NCBI RefSeq assembly: GCF_003574295.1
Contig: NZ_BHGK01000001.1
Span: forward strand, 248,001 to 312,000
DNA length: 64,000 nt
Direction of reading: 5' to 3'
Origin: Mediterraneibacter butyricigenes
Lineage (GTDB): Bacteria > Bacillota > Clostridia > Lachnospirales > Lachnospiraceae
A model generated the notes under the pieces. The model did not search any database and was not told the origin of the DNA. It worked only from the letters and a program-made list of their open reading frames with translations. Below are positions 15,021 to 23,500 of this stretch, piece after piece (position 1 is the stretch's first letter; each line of letters begins with the position of its first letter). The translations under genes were made by a program, and so were the position numbers.

Positions 15021-15025
15021 CACGC

Positions 15026-15074
15026 AAAAAAAACCTTGAATCATCCCATTTTCATAGGAAATTCAAGGTTTTTC
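15026..15074 (-). terminator. Terminator of rpsB-tsf operon
   Basis: On the minus strand AACCTTGAA (complement of 15062-15070) pairs with TTCAAGGTT (complement of 15032-15040), followed by a run of eight U residues. It marks the first chromosomal feature next to the element. Confidence 0.85.
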
Positions 15075-15125
15075 GTTGATTTACATGATAATAATACGGT
15101 TCAAATTCTTATGCGAACTGTAAGA

Positions 15126-16061
15126 TTATGCGTTCATCTGTGCAGCCACCTCTGCAGCGAAATCTTCCTGTTTTTTCTCAAGACCTTCTCCAGTCTCAAA
15201 ACGAACGAATCTCTTTACAGTGATGTTTGCATTGTTTTCCTTCGCAACCTTCTCTACGTACTTAGCAACTGTCAGATCACTGTCCTGAACATATGTCTGG
15301 TCTAACAGACAGATCTCTTTCAGTTCTTTGTTAAGACGTCCGATGATCATCTTCTCAATGATGTTATCCGGCTTCGGTTTCTTGCTTTCTTCATTTTCTT
15401 TCTTAGCTGCTGCAAGAAGAATTTCTTTTTCATGATCCATGTATTCCTGAGATACTTCATCACGGGATACATACTTCGGATACATAGCTGCAACCTGCAT
15501 TGCTACGTTCTTCAGAGCGTTCTTGATCTCATCGTTTACAACGTCTGTTTCAGCTTCGATCAGAACACCGATTCTTCCGCCGCCGTGGATGTAAGATACC
15601 ACACATCCGTTTTCAGCTACGACTTTCTCAAATCTTCTGATGTTCAGGTTTTCTCCGATCACTGCGATCTTCTCTACCAGAGCATCTTTTACAGTCTTAG
15701 ATGTATCAGCAGCCCATGGTTCAGCAAGGAATGCATCCATATCTGCTGCATCAGAATCTGCGACCTGATTTACAACTGCTTCTACAAATCCCTGGAACTC
15801 ATCGTTCTTAGCAACGAAGTCTGTCTCAGAGTTTACTTCTACGATTGCTGCTACTTTATCGTCTTTTACTACAGTCTTAACGATACCTTCTGCTGCAATT
15901 CTTCCGGCTTTCTTCTCAGCTTTAGCCTGTCCGTTCTTTCTCAGGAATTCGATTGCTGCATCCATATCTCCGTTTGTTTCATTCAGAGCTTTCTTGCAGT
16001 CCATCATTCCTGCGCCCGTCATTTCTCTTAATTCTTTTACCATGCTTGCAGTAATTGCCAT
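15126..16061 (-). CDS. tsf: Translation elongation factor Ts
   Basis: A 311-residue EF-Ts, the nucleotide exchange factor that recycles EF-Tu-GDP during translation. The N-terminal UBA-like domain carries MVKELREMTGAGMMDCKKAL, and the core has the diagnostic VEVNSETDFVAKNDEF motif (about residues 73-88). Both dimerisation subdomains appear present, and the length is on the long side of the family. ATG at 16061 with GGAGG eight bases upstream. It is the second gene after rpsB, separated by 84 bases that include a strong GC stem, and ends at the terminator at 15026-15074. Confidence 0.98.
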   Translation of the reverse strand: MAITASMVKELREMTGAGMMDCKKALNETNGDMDAAIEFLRKNGQAKAEKKAGRIAAEGIVKTVVKDDKVAAIVEVNSETDFVAKNDEFQGFVEAVVNQVADSDAADMDAFLAEPWAADTSKTVKDALVEKIAVIGENLNIRRFEKVVAENGCVVSYIHGGGRIGVLIEAETDVVNDEIKNALKNVAMQVAAMYPKYVSRDEVSQEYMDHEKEILLAAAKKENEESKKPKPDNIIEKMIIGRLNKELKEICLLDQTYVQDSDLTVAKYVEKVAKENNANITVKRFVRFETGEGLEKKQEDFAAEVAAQMNA

Positions 16062-16096
16062 GATTCAATCCTCCATTTTGTGAATATTCTTAGGAA

Positions 16097-16129
16097 GCCG
16101 CCGAAAAGAGCTCTGTCTTATACGGCGGC
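16097..16129 (-). other. Intercistronic GC hairpin between rpsB and tsf
   Basis: GCCGCCG and CGGCGGC arms (16097-16103 and 16123-16129) close a 19-base loop containing the palindrome AGAGCTCT. No U tract follows on the minus strand, so it is more likely an RNA processing or stability element than a terminator. Confidence 0.55.
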
Positions 16130-16145
16130 GTGTTCATCCCTGTAA

Positions 16146-16895
16146 TTACTCTGCGGATGTTTCTGCTGCTTCTTCAGCAACTTCTTCCTCATAGTATGCG
16201 TCTTCTCCGCCTACTCCCTGATTTGCTTCGATAACAGCATCTGCCATCTTGGAAACGATCAGTTTAACGGCACGGATAGCGTCGTCATTTCCAGGAATTA
16301 CATAATCCAGTTCTTCCGGATCACAGTTTGTATCACAGATTCCGATCAACGGAATTCCAAGTGTGTGTGCTTCCTGAACACAGATTCTTTCCTTCTTAGG
16401 ATCTACAACAAAAATTGCATCTGGGAGTTTCTTCATGTTCTTGATTCCGCCAAGGTTCTTCTCAAGCTTCGCCCATTCTTTCTTAAGCTCGATCACTTCC
16501 TTCTTAGGAAGAACATCAAATGTTCCATCTTCAGACATTCTCTCGATATCTTTCAGACGTGCGATTCTGCTCTGGATTGTCTTGAAGTTTGTAAGCATTC
16601 CTCCAAGCCATCTCTCGTTTACATAGAACATTCCACAACGGTCAGCTTCTGCCTGAATTGCATCCTGAGCCTGTTTCTTGGTTCCAACGAAAAGGATGTT
16701 TCCTCCGTTTGCTACGATATCAGCAACTGCCTGATATGCATCGTCTACCATTCCAACAGATTTCTGAAGGTCGATAATATAGATACCATTTCTCTCTGTG
16801 TAAATGTACGGAGCCATTTTAGGGTTCCATCTTCTTGTCTGATGTCCGAAATGAACACCTGCTTCCAGTAACTGCTTCATTGAAATAACGCTCAT
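16146..16895 (-). CDS. rpsB: 30S ribosomal protein S2
   Basis: A 249-residue S2 protein of the small ribosomal subunit. Diagnostic segments are [19 protein letters not shown] near the N-terminus, [25 protein letters not shown], and [25 protein letters not shown]. The C-terminus is a short acidic tail ([14 protein letters not shown]). The ATG at 16895 follows GGAGGAAAGAAAC; an upstream ATG-frame extension of five codons overlaps that site and is rejected. Transcription starts at a promoter about 110 bases upstream, giving a leader with a nested stem that may mediate S2 feedback control. Confidence 0.98.
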   Translation of the reverse strand: MSVISMKQLLEAGVHFGHQTRRWNPKMAPYIYTERNGIYIIDLQKSVGMVDDAYQAVADIVANGGNILFVGTKKQAQDAIQAEADRCGMFYVNERWLGGMLTNFKTIQSRIARLKDIERMSEDGTFDVLPKKEVIELKKEWAKLEKNLGGIKNMKKLPDAIFVVDPKKERICVQEAHTLGIPLIGICDTNCDPEELDYVIPGNDDAIRAVKLIVSKMADAVIEANQGVGGEDAYYEEEVAEEAAETSAE

Positions 16896-16925
16896 GTTTC
16901 TTTCCTCCAATTGGTTTTAATCTTC

Positions 16926-16986
16926 CGTATGTTTCCCGCTTTTGGACCGGCAAATCTGCTTAGGCACCCCAAAAGCACCGCATACG
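16926..16986 (-). ncRNA. Structured rpsB leader, putative S2 autoregulatory element
   Basis: In the transcript CGTATG (complement of 16981-16986) pairs with CATACG (complement of 16926-16931), and inside it GCTTTTGG pairs with CCAAAAGC (16969-16976 with 16938-16945). The apical loop carries GGTGCC and GCCGGT. It lies between the promoter and the ribosome site of rpsB. Ribosomal protein leaders commonly bind their own product; this is inferred from position and shape. Confidence 0.55.
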
Positions 16987-17006
16987 TGTTTTTTTGCAAC
17001 GTTGAA

Positions 17007-17035
17007 AGTATAACATACAAGCCCTTATAATGCAA
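17007..17035 (-). promoter_or_regulatory. Promoter of rpsB-tsf
   Basis: -35 TTGCAT (17030-17035), 17-base spacer, -10 TATACT (17007-17012), with TG two bases before the -10 box. Confidence 0.85.
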
Positions 17036-17043
17036 GGATTTTC

Positions 17044-17057
17044 CTGGCATATGCCAG
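17044..17057. promoter_or_regulatory. CTGGCATATGCCAG palindrome between divergent promoters
   Basis: A perfect 14-bp palindrome. It overlaps the expected -35 region of the glyoxalase-family gene and lies just upstream of the rpsB -35 box. A dimeric regulator could bind here. Confidence 0.5.
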
Positions 17058-17067
17058 AAAGTTTTGT

Positions 17068-17073
17068 TATAAT
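17068..17073 (+). promoter_or_regulatory. Extended -10 promoter of the VOC gene
   Basis: TGTTATAAT gives an extended -10 with TATAAT at 17068-17073. The -35 region (17045-17050, TGGCAT) is poor and lies inside the palindrome. Confidence 0.65.
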
Positions 17074-17113
17074 AACATACAACCGATTCAGCAAATAAGA
17101 TTGGAGGTTTTCT

Positions 17114-17482
17114 ATGAAATTTACATTTGCACACAACAACTTAAATGTCTACGATCTGGACAAATCTCTTGCTTTTTATCAGGAAGCTTTGGATCTCCAG
17201 GTTGTCCGTACCAAAGAAGCATCCGACGGCAGCTTTATCCTGAAATATTTAGGGGATGGCGTCACTCCTCACCAACTGGAACTTACCTGGCTTCGCGATA
17301 TGGATCGTCCTTATGAACTGGGTGACAACGAGATCCATCTGGCCTTTCAGGTTGATGATTTCGATGCCGCTTTCAAAAAGCACAAAGAGATGGGCTGCGT
17401 CTGTTATGAAAATCCATCCATGGGGATCTACTTTATCGAAGATCCCGACGGTTACTGGTTGGAGATTGTACCGAAACGCTAA
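17114..17482 (+). CDS. Glyoxalase I-like VOC family protein
   Basis: A 122-residue single VOC module of the lactoylglutathione lyase type, with two beta-alpha-beta-beta-beta units. Visible features are FAHNNLNVYDLDKSLAFYQEA at the N-terminus, HQLELTW, NEIHLAFQVDD in the second half, and the closing YFIEDPDGYWLEIVP. Histidine and glutamate at the usual metal positions (H9, E near 58, H76, E119) fit glyoxalase I, which detoxifies methylglyoxal adducts. The exact substrate cannot be read from sequence, and many clostridia lack glutathione. ATG at 17114 after GGAGG. Monocistronic, divergent from rpsB, ending in a shared terminator. Confidence 0.88.
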   Translation: MKFTFAHNNLNVYDLDKSLAFYQEALDLQVVRTKEASDGSFILKYLGDGVTPHQLELTWLRDMDRPYELGDNEIHLAFQVDDFDAAFKKHKEMGCVCYENPSMGIYFIEDPDGYWLEIVPKR

Positions 17483-17491
17483 GAGTCCAAA

Positions 17492-17546
17492 AAAGTCATC
17501 TGCTCTCTGTGGGTACTCCCCACGGAAAGCAGATGACTTTCTTTAT
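17492..17546. terminator. Bidirectional terminator between VOC gene and NlpC hydrolase
   Basis: aaagtcatctgct (17492-17504) pairs with agcagatgacttt (17528-17540), with an inner GTGGG/CCCAC stem. T-rich flanks on both strands let it end both convergent genes. Confidence 0.9.
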
Positions 17547-17580
17547 TTCTATTCTCTTTTCTTTTCGTTTCTGTCAGCCT

Positions 17581-18678
17581 TTACCAATATCTTACATAAT
17601 ATGTAACACGAACGGAACTGACACAAACCGGAACTCCTGTCTGCTGTGCTTCGATCATCTGTCCACCACCGATGTAAATTGCTACATGTCCCGGTGTCCA
17701 ACAGATATCTCCCGGCTGCGGATTGGAAACAATCGTTCCTCCTGCAAGCTGTTCACTGGATGTTCTCGGAATACTGATTCCTGCAACTCTGTGACAATAC
17801 TGGGTCAGACCGGAACAGTCAAGTCCGACTCCCGGAGTGGTTCCGCCCCATACATAAGGCACACCCAACTGGGAATAAGCTGCACTGACAATCGTTGATG
17901 CCGCACTGGAATTATTACTCGGTGCAGCCGGTGTCGGTGTAACCGTTGTATTGCCGGTGTTGGTGTTTCCACTGTTGGTTCCGCCGTTGCTGGTATTTCC
18001 GCTGTTGGAATTACCGCGATTGCTGTTATTTGCTGCGGCTGCTGCCTGCTTTGCAGCTTCTTCTGCCGCTTTTCTTGCAGCTTCCGCTGCTGCTTCCTGG
18101 ATCTGCTTATCCAGATCAGCCACCTCCGCCTGCTTGCTTTCCAGCGTTGCACTTAAAGTCTTCTGCTGTTTCTCATAATCAGCCTGCATGGTCTCCAGAT
18201 TCTTCATCTCTGTCTCCAGAGTATCTTTTAGATCTGCGACCTGCTGCTTGGTCTTTACATATTCTTCCAGCATCTTACGGTCATATTCATGAACGCTCTT
18301 GATGTAATCTGCCTGGTTCAGCATCTCTGCAATACTTCCGGAACTTAAAATCCGTTCCAGTGCAGATCCATCACCTTCTTCATACATATATTTAATACGA
18401 AGCTTCATGTCTTCCTGCTGCTGGTCTTCTTTTTCCTGAGCAGCTTTCAGATCTGCCTCTGCCTGAGTGATCTCCTCCCCTTTGGCAACCATATCATTCT
18501 CCAGCTGGTTAATCTTTGCCATCAGGTCTGTCAACTGTGACTGTAGAGAAGATACCTGCTGTTCTGCCGCACTTTTCTGTTTCTTCAGGTCTGCCTCTGA
18601 CGGCGCCGCAAATACAGGTGTAACAGCCAGTGAACATGCCAGCGCTGTTGCGATGAACGCATTATGTATTCTTTTCAT
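17581..18678 (-). CDS. Secreted NlpC/P60 peptidoglycan hydrolase with coiled coil (CwlO/PcsB type)
   Basis: A 365-residue exported protein. Signal peptide (1-24, ending TPVFAA), a long coiled coil (about 28-205) rich in Q, E and A, a low-complexity linker of N, G, S and T (about 205-250), and a C-terminal NlpC/P60 domain. The catalytic residues are Cys in GLDCSGLTQ and His in TPGHVAIYIG. The family cleaves D-Glu-diamino acid bonds in stem peptides for growth and cell separation. The coiled coil usually docks with FtsEX (family knowledge). Two well-formed promoters precede it. Convergent with the VOC gene and sharing its terminator. Confidence 0.93.
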   Translation of the reverse strand: MKRIHNAFIATALACSLAVTPVFAAPSEADLKKQKSAAEQQVSSLQSQLTDLMAKINQLENDMVAKGEEITQAEADLKAAQEKEDQQQEDMKLRIKYMYEEGDGSALERILSSGSIAEMLNQADYIKSVHEYDRKMLEEYVKTKQQVADLKDTLETEMKNLETMQADYEKQQKTLSATLESKQAEVADLDKQIQEAAAEAARKAAEEAAKQAAAAANNSNRGNSNSGNTSNGGTNSGNTNTGNTTVTPTPAAPSNNSSAASTIVSAAYSQLGVPYVWGGTTPGVGLDCSGLTQYCHRVAGISIPRTSSEQLAGGTIVSNPQPGDICWTPGHVAIYIGGGQMIEAQQTGVPVCVSSVRVTYYVRYW

Positions 18679-18729
18679 TATAACTCACCTATCCTTATAT
18701 CAATTATCTATGTCCCCACATATAGTTAC

Positions 18730-18758
18730 ACTATACCTTATAATCTTCCTTTTTTCAA
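18730..18758 (-). promoter_or_regulatory. Proximal promoter of the NlpC hydrolase gene
   Basis: -35 TTGAAA (18753-18758), 17-base spacer, -10 TATAGT (18730-18735), about 50 bases before the start codon. Confidence 0.8.
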
Positions 18759-18813
18759 CACTTTTCTGGTATACGTAACCGGCAGGGATCAGGAATTTAC
18801 CTATTTGAAATGA

Positions 18814-18842
18814 ATTATAATACATCCGCCACAAAATTGCAA
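18814..18842 (-). promoter_or_regulatory. Distal promoter of the NlpC hydrolase gene
   Basis: -35 TTGCAA (18837-18842), 17-base spacer, -10 TATAAT (18814-18819). It would add about 85 bases of leader relative to the proximal promoter. The gap 18679-19012 holds these two promoters and the gltD terminator, and no gene. Confidence 0.8.
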
Positions 18843-18913
18843 TATTTTTAATATTTCCGTAATATTTTACCAATTCTGTAAAATCAACCTTTGTTCAGCC
18901 GCTGTAGGACTAA

Positions 18914-18972
18914 AAATGCTATACGGTACATTTTTCTGCATTTCCAGCTTCTCAATCTATCGTATAGCATTT
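18914..18972 (-). terminator. Terminator of gltBD operon
   Basis: AAATGCTATACG and CGTATAGCATTT (18914-18925 and 18961-18972) form a 12-bp perfect stem closing a 35-base loop, followed by a U run on the minus strand. Confidence 0.75.
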
Positions 18973-19012
18973 CGCTTCTGTATTTTGTTTCCGCTTTCCG
19001 CCTTATATCTTA

Positions 19013-20512
19013 TTATTGCACAGACAGATTGGTGTAGCCCATCAGACTCAAATCCACTTTCTGAGCCACTTCTCTTCCTTCCCGGATTGCCCAGACCACA
19101 AGGGACTGTCCGCGATGCATATCACCGGCTGCAAATACGTTTTTCACGGAAGTTTCGTACTCGCCCGGAGCCGTTGCCACATTGGTTCTTGCATTGACAT
19201 CGACTTTGAAATCTTTCGTCACATAATCCTGACTTCCCAGGAATCCTGCCGCAATCAGAACCAGTTCCACCTCTACGGTATATTCACTTCCCTGGATCTC
19301 CACCATGGACATCCGACCGGTCTTTTCGTCTTTCTTGCCTTCCAGTTTTACCAGAACTGCCTTGCAGACATTTCCTTTCTTATCTTTGATAAATTCTTTG
19401 ACGGTTGTGGTATATACTCTCGGATCCTTTCCGAAGATTGCGATTGCTTCCTGCTGACCATAATCTGTCTTGCAGATTCTCGGCCATTCCGGCCACGGAT
19501 TATTTTCCGCACGTTTATCCGGTGCCTTCGGCATCATTTCCAACTGAAGTACCGATTTGGCACCATGTCTCATGGAAGTTCCCACGCAGTCGTTTCCGGT
19601 ATCGCCACCACCGATGACCATTACATTTTTTCCTTTTGCGGAAATGTAGGTGCCATCCTTTAACTTCATATCGTTTGCCCACAACGCCTTTGTGGTAGAT
19701 TTCAGGAAGTCTACTGCGAAATAGATTCCTCCCGCATCTCTTCCGGGCACCTTGATATCTCTCGGATTCGATGCACCGCAGGCAAGGATCACGCGGTCAA
19801 ACTCTTTTAACAGGTCTTTTGCTTTCAGATCCTTTCCTACATTTACACCGGTGCGAAATTCTACACCCTCTTCTTCCATGATCGCGATTTTACGGTCTAC
19901 AATCTGTTTTTCCAGCTTCATATTCGGAATTCCGTAGCGAAGCAGTCCGCCCGGTTTGTCTTCCCGTTCAAACACAACAACCGTATGTCCTCTTTTATTT
20001 AACTGATCGGCTGCTGCCAGACCGGACGGTCCGGACCCGACAACTGCCACTTTCTTTCCGGTTCTGACTTTCGGCGGTCTTGCCTTTGCATAGCCTTCTG
20101 CATATGCATTTTCTATAATTCCATACTCATTTGCCTTTGAAGAAACCGGATCTTCATGCAGTCCGCAGGTACAGGCATTCTCGCACAGTGCCGGGCAGAC
20201 TCTGGATGTAAATTCCGGGAAATTGTTGGTTTTTACCAGTCGGTAATAGGCTTCTTCCCAGTTTCCGTTATAGATCAGATCGTTCCATTCCGGCACCAGG
20301 TTATGAAGCGGGCATCCGCTTGCCATTCCGTTTAAGATTTTTCCGGACTGGCAGAACGGAACTCCACATGCCATACATCTGGCTCCCTGTATCTCCTGCT
20401 CTTCTTTCGTCAGAGGCGTATGGAATTCATTAAAATGTTTGATTCTCTCTTCTGGTGCCTCTGCAATTTTATCCTGTCTTGCATATTCCATAAATCCTGT
20501 TGGTTTTCCCAT
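19013..20512 (-). CDS. gltD: Glutamate synthase (NADPH) small subunit
   Basis: A 499-residue beta subunit. It oxidises NADPH on FAD and passes electrons through iron-sulfur centres to the large subunit. The N-terminal cysteines CMACGVPFC, GCPLHNLVPEWN and CPALCENACTCG fit two 4Fe-4S clusters. The FAD site is VVGSGPSGLAAAD and the NADPH site is VIGGGDTGNDCVG. The FAD-closing motif FAAGDMHRGQSLVVWAI is near the C-terminus. ATG at 20512 after GGAGGCGG, 12 bases after the gltB stop. It ends the two-gene operon; the terminator is at 18914-18972. Confidence 0.97.
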   Translation of the reverse strand: MGKPTGFMEYARQDKIAEAPEERIKHFNEFHTPLTKEEQEIQGARCMACGVPFCQSGKILNGMASGCPLHNLVPEWNDLIYNGNWEEAYYRLVKTNNFPEFTSRVCPALCENACTCGLHEDPVSSKANEYGIIENAYAEGYAKARPPKVRTGKKVAVVGSGPSGLAAADQLNKRGHTVVVFEREDKPGGLLRYGIPNMKLEKQIVDRKIAIMEEEGVEFRTGVNVGKDLKAKDLLKEFDRVILACGASNPRDIKVPGRDAGGIYFAVDFLKSTTKALWANDMKLKDGTYISAKGKNVMVIGGGDTGNDCVGTSMRHGAKSVLQLEMMPKAPDKRAENNPWPEWPRICKTDYGQQEAIAIFGKDPRVYTTTVKEFIKDKKGNVCKAVLVKLEGKKDEKTGRMSMVEIQGSEYTVEVELVLIAAGFLGSQDYVTKDFKVDVNARTNVATAPGEYETSVKNVFAAGDMHRGQSLVVWAIREGREVAQKVDLSLMGYTNLSVQ

Positions 20513-20524
20513 TTTTTCCGCCTC

Positions 20525-23500
20525 CTATCTGCCGTTTTTGATTTTGTTGAACGCTTCGATTTTTGCCTGTTCGCTGGACAATCCCTTTTCTTCCATCTGA
20601 AGGATTGCGGACATCATCTTCTCATAATCCTCCGGGATGATCTTTTTGAATTTCGGCAGATAGTCTTTGAAGTTTTCAAGGATTTCTTTTCCAACCTCAG
20701 AATTGGTATATGCCACATGTTCCTTGATCATATCTTTCAGTTCCAGAACATCGTATTTATCGGTTACCCGTTCAATATTCACCATTTCTTTGTTTACTTT
20801 TTTATAAAGATCGTTGTTCAGATCCAGAACATAAGCGATACCACCGCTCATTCCGGCTGCAAAGTTCTTGCCGGTCTTTCCGAGCACTGCCACACGTCCT
20901 CCGGTCATGTACTCACATCCGTGATCTCCCACGCCTTCTACGACTGCGGTTGCACCGGAGTTTCTGACACAGAAACGTTCTCCTGCCACACCGTTGATAA
21001 ATGCTTTACCGCTGGTCGCTCCGTAGAGTGCCACATTTCCGATGATGATATTGTCTTCTGCCTTGAACTTAATTCCCTGTGGCGGACAAACCACCAGTTT
21101 TCCTCCGGAAAGTCCTTTTCCGAAGTAATCATTGCTGTCTCCTGTCAGTTCCAGAGTCAGTCCCTTCGGAATAAAGGCTCCGAAGCTCTGTCCTCCTGCA
21201 CCGTTACACTTGATCACATAAGTGTCTTCTTCCAGACCTTCCGGATAACGTCTGGTAATCTCAGAACCAAAGATGGTTCCCAGCGTACGGTCTGTATTGG
21301 TTACATCGATCTCCATACTTCTCTTCTGGCCTTTTTCCAGAGCCGGAAGCAACTGTTTTACCAGCACTTTTTCATCCAGTGTCTTATCCAGTTCAAAGTC
21401 ATAAACTTTCTTCGGATTGAAGATCACGCCTTTTTTCTCTTTTGCATACGGATTGTACAGAATTCTGGAAAGATCCAGTTCTGCCGCACGCTCGGAAGTC
21501 GGTACATCCTTGATCTTCAGAAGATCCGTACGTCCTACCAGTTCATCCACGGTACGAACGCCTAATTTTGCCATGTATTCCCGCAGCTCTTCTGCAATAA
21601 AGCGCATGAAGTTTACCACGTATTCCGGTTTTCCCGCAAAACGTTTCCGAAGTTCCGGATTCTGAGTTGCCACGCCGACCGGACAGGTATCTAGGTTGCA
21701 GACTCTCATCATCACACATCCCATGGTTACCAGCGGAGCTGTTGCAAACCCATATTCCTCTGCACCAAGAATTGCTGCGATTGCTACGTCACGGCCACTC
21801 ATCAGTTTACCGTCTGTCTCGATCCGGACTCTTTCACGCAGTCCGTTCTGGATCAGGGTCTGATGAGTTTCTGCCAGTCCCAGTTCCCACGGAAGTCCTG
21901 CATTCTGGATTGAACTTCTCGGAGCTGCTCCGGTACCGCCATCATATCCGGAAATCAGGATAACACCTGCTCCCGCCTTTGCCACACCGGCTGCTACGGT
22001 TCCAACTCCGGCTTCTGATACCAGTTTTACGGAAATTCTTGCATTTTTATTTGCATTCTTACAGTCATAGATCAACTGTGCCAAATCTTCGATAGAATAA
22101 ATATCGTGATGTGGCGGTGGAGAGATCAGACTTACACCAGGGGTAGAATGTCTGGTCTTTGCAATCCACGGATAAACTTTTCCGCCTGGAAGATGTCCTC
22201 CCTCTCCCGGTTTTGCACCCTGTGCCATCTTAATCTGAATCTCCTGTGCACTTACCAGATAACGGGAAGTCACGCCGAATCGTCCGGATGCCACCTGCTT
22301 GATTGCAGAACATCTGTCGGTATCCAGACGTTCAATATCCTCTCCACCTTCTCCACTGTTTGATTTTCCGTGGAGCTGGTTCATTGCAAGCGCCAAGGTC
22401 TCATGAGCCTCTTTGGAGATCGAACCATAAGACATCGCTCCGGTCTTAAATCTGGTCACAATAGAATCCACACTTTCTACCTCATCAAGCGGTACACTCT
22501 TCTTCGGGTAGTTGAATTCCATCTGTCCACGCAGATTGATTTTCTCTCCTTCTTCATCCACCATCTTCGTGTACTGCTTGAACATATCATAATCGCCGCG
22601 TCTTGTAGCCTGTTGCAGCATATGAATGGTCTGTGGATTGTAGAGATGTTCTTCTCCACCGCTCTTTGCTTTATGTTTTCCCTCACTGTTCAGGGTCATA
22701 TCCACCTGTAATCCCAGCGGATCATAGGCCTCTGAATGGAATCCGATATAATCCTGTGCGATTTCTTCGATTCCGATTCCTCCTACTCTGCTGACTGTAT
22801 CGGTAAAATATTTCTGAATAAAATCTTCTTTCAGACCGATTGCCTCAAAGATCTTTGCTCCCTGATAAGACTGCATGGTCGAAATACCCATCTTGGAAGC
22901 GATCTTGATGATTCCGTGAAGGACTGCATTGTTGTAATCGTCCACCGCTGCATAATAATCTTTATGAAGCAGATTTGAATTGATCAGCTGACGGATAGAT
23001 TCATGTGCCAGATACGGATTGATCGCACAGGCTCCATAACCAATCAGTGTTGCAAAATGATGGACTTCTCTGGGTTCTCCGGATTCCAGGATCATGGCTA
23101 CCGATGTTCTCTTCTTGGTACGAACCAAGTGTTGCTGTAAACCTGACACTGCCAGAAGTGACGGAATTGCCACATGATATTCATCCATTTCCCGGTCAGT
23201 CAGAATCAGGATGTTGGCTCCCTCTCTGATCACACGGTCAACCTCAATAAACATATAGTCCATCGCCTTCTCCAGGCTGGTGTTCTTATAATAGGTAATC
23301 GGAATTTCTGCTACCTTGAATCCGTCCACCTTAATATTCTTGATTTTCAGGATATCCGTATTGGTCAGGATCGGGTTATTCACCTGAAGCATCTTACAGT
23401 TCTCTTCTTTTTCTTCCAGCAGGTTTCCATCGGATCCCACATAAATCGTGGTGGATGTTACGACTTCCTCACGGATCGCATCGATCGGCGGATTGGTAAC

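Larger units (their letters stand above)
1..15022. mobile_element. Part of an integrative/conjugative element with defence and resistance cargo
   Basis: The gene set parA-parB, a large SpaA-type sortase-anchored adhesin, small unknown proteins and a JAB/RadC protein is typical of the accessory end of Tn1549/CTn-like elements in Clostridia (family knowledge). The segment also carries two predicted phage-defence operons and a MecA-type penicillin-binding protein. It stops abruptly just before the terminator of the rpsB-tsf operon at 15026, where ordinary housekeeping genes begin. The cargo blocks at 1-5870 and 11900-15020 are visibly more AT-rich than both the par/adhesin backbone and the chromosome. 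No integrase, relaxase or conjugation ATPase is in view, so the element must continue left of the window if it is conjugative. The right end is placed only approximately, from the repeat array at 14793-15020. Confidence 0.65.

Noticed and set aside
14844-15044. 66-residue frame in the junction
   Set aside because: Its sequence is created by the GGGG-core motifs and it lacks a ribosome site.
14417-15125. CRISPR array in the repeat-rich junction
   Set aside because: The repeated motifs are 8-mers in both orientations with irregular spacing, not direct repeats with uniform spacers.
15432-16031. Plus-strand frame antisense to tsf
   Set aside because: Shadow of a highly biased gene; no promoter or ribosome site, protein rich in Cys and Phe.
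17805-18302. Frames of Cys/Leu-rich protein over the NlpC hydrolase linker
   Set aside because: Produced by the repetitive Asn/Gly/Thr linker and coiled-coil codons; the hydrolase frame is unambiguous.
20420-21565. Long plus-strand open frame antisense to gltB/gltD
   Set aside because: It mirrors the codon pattern of a clear essential gene, has no ribosome site, and its protein is Phe/Cys/His-rich nonsense.
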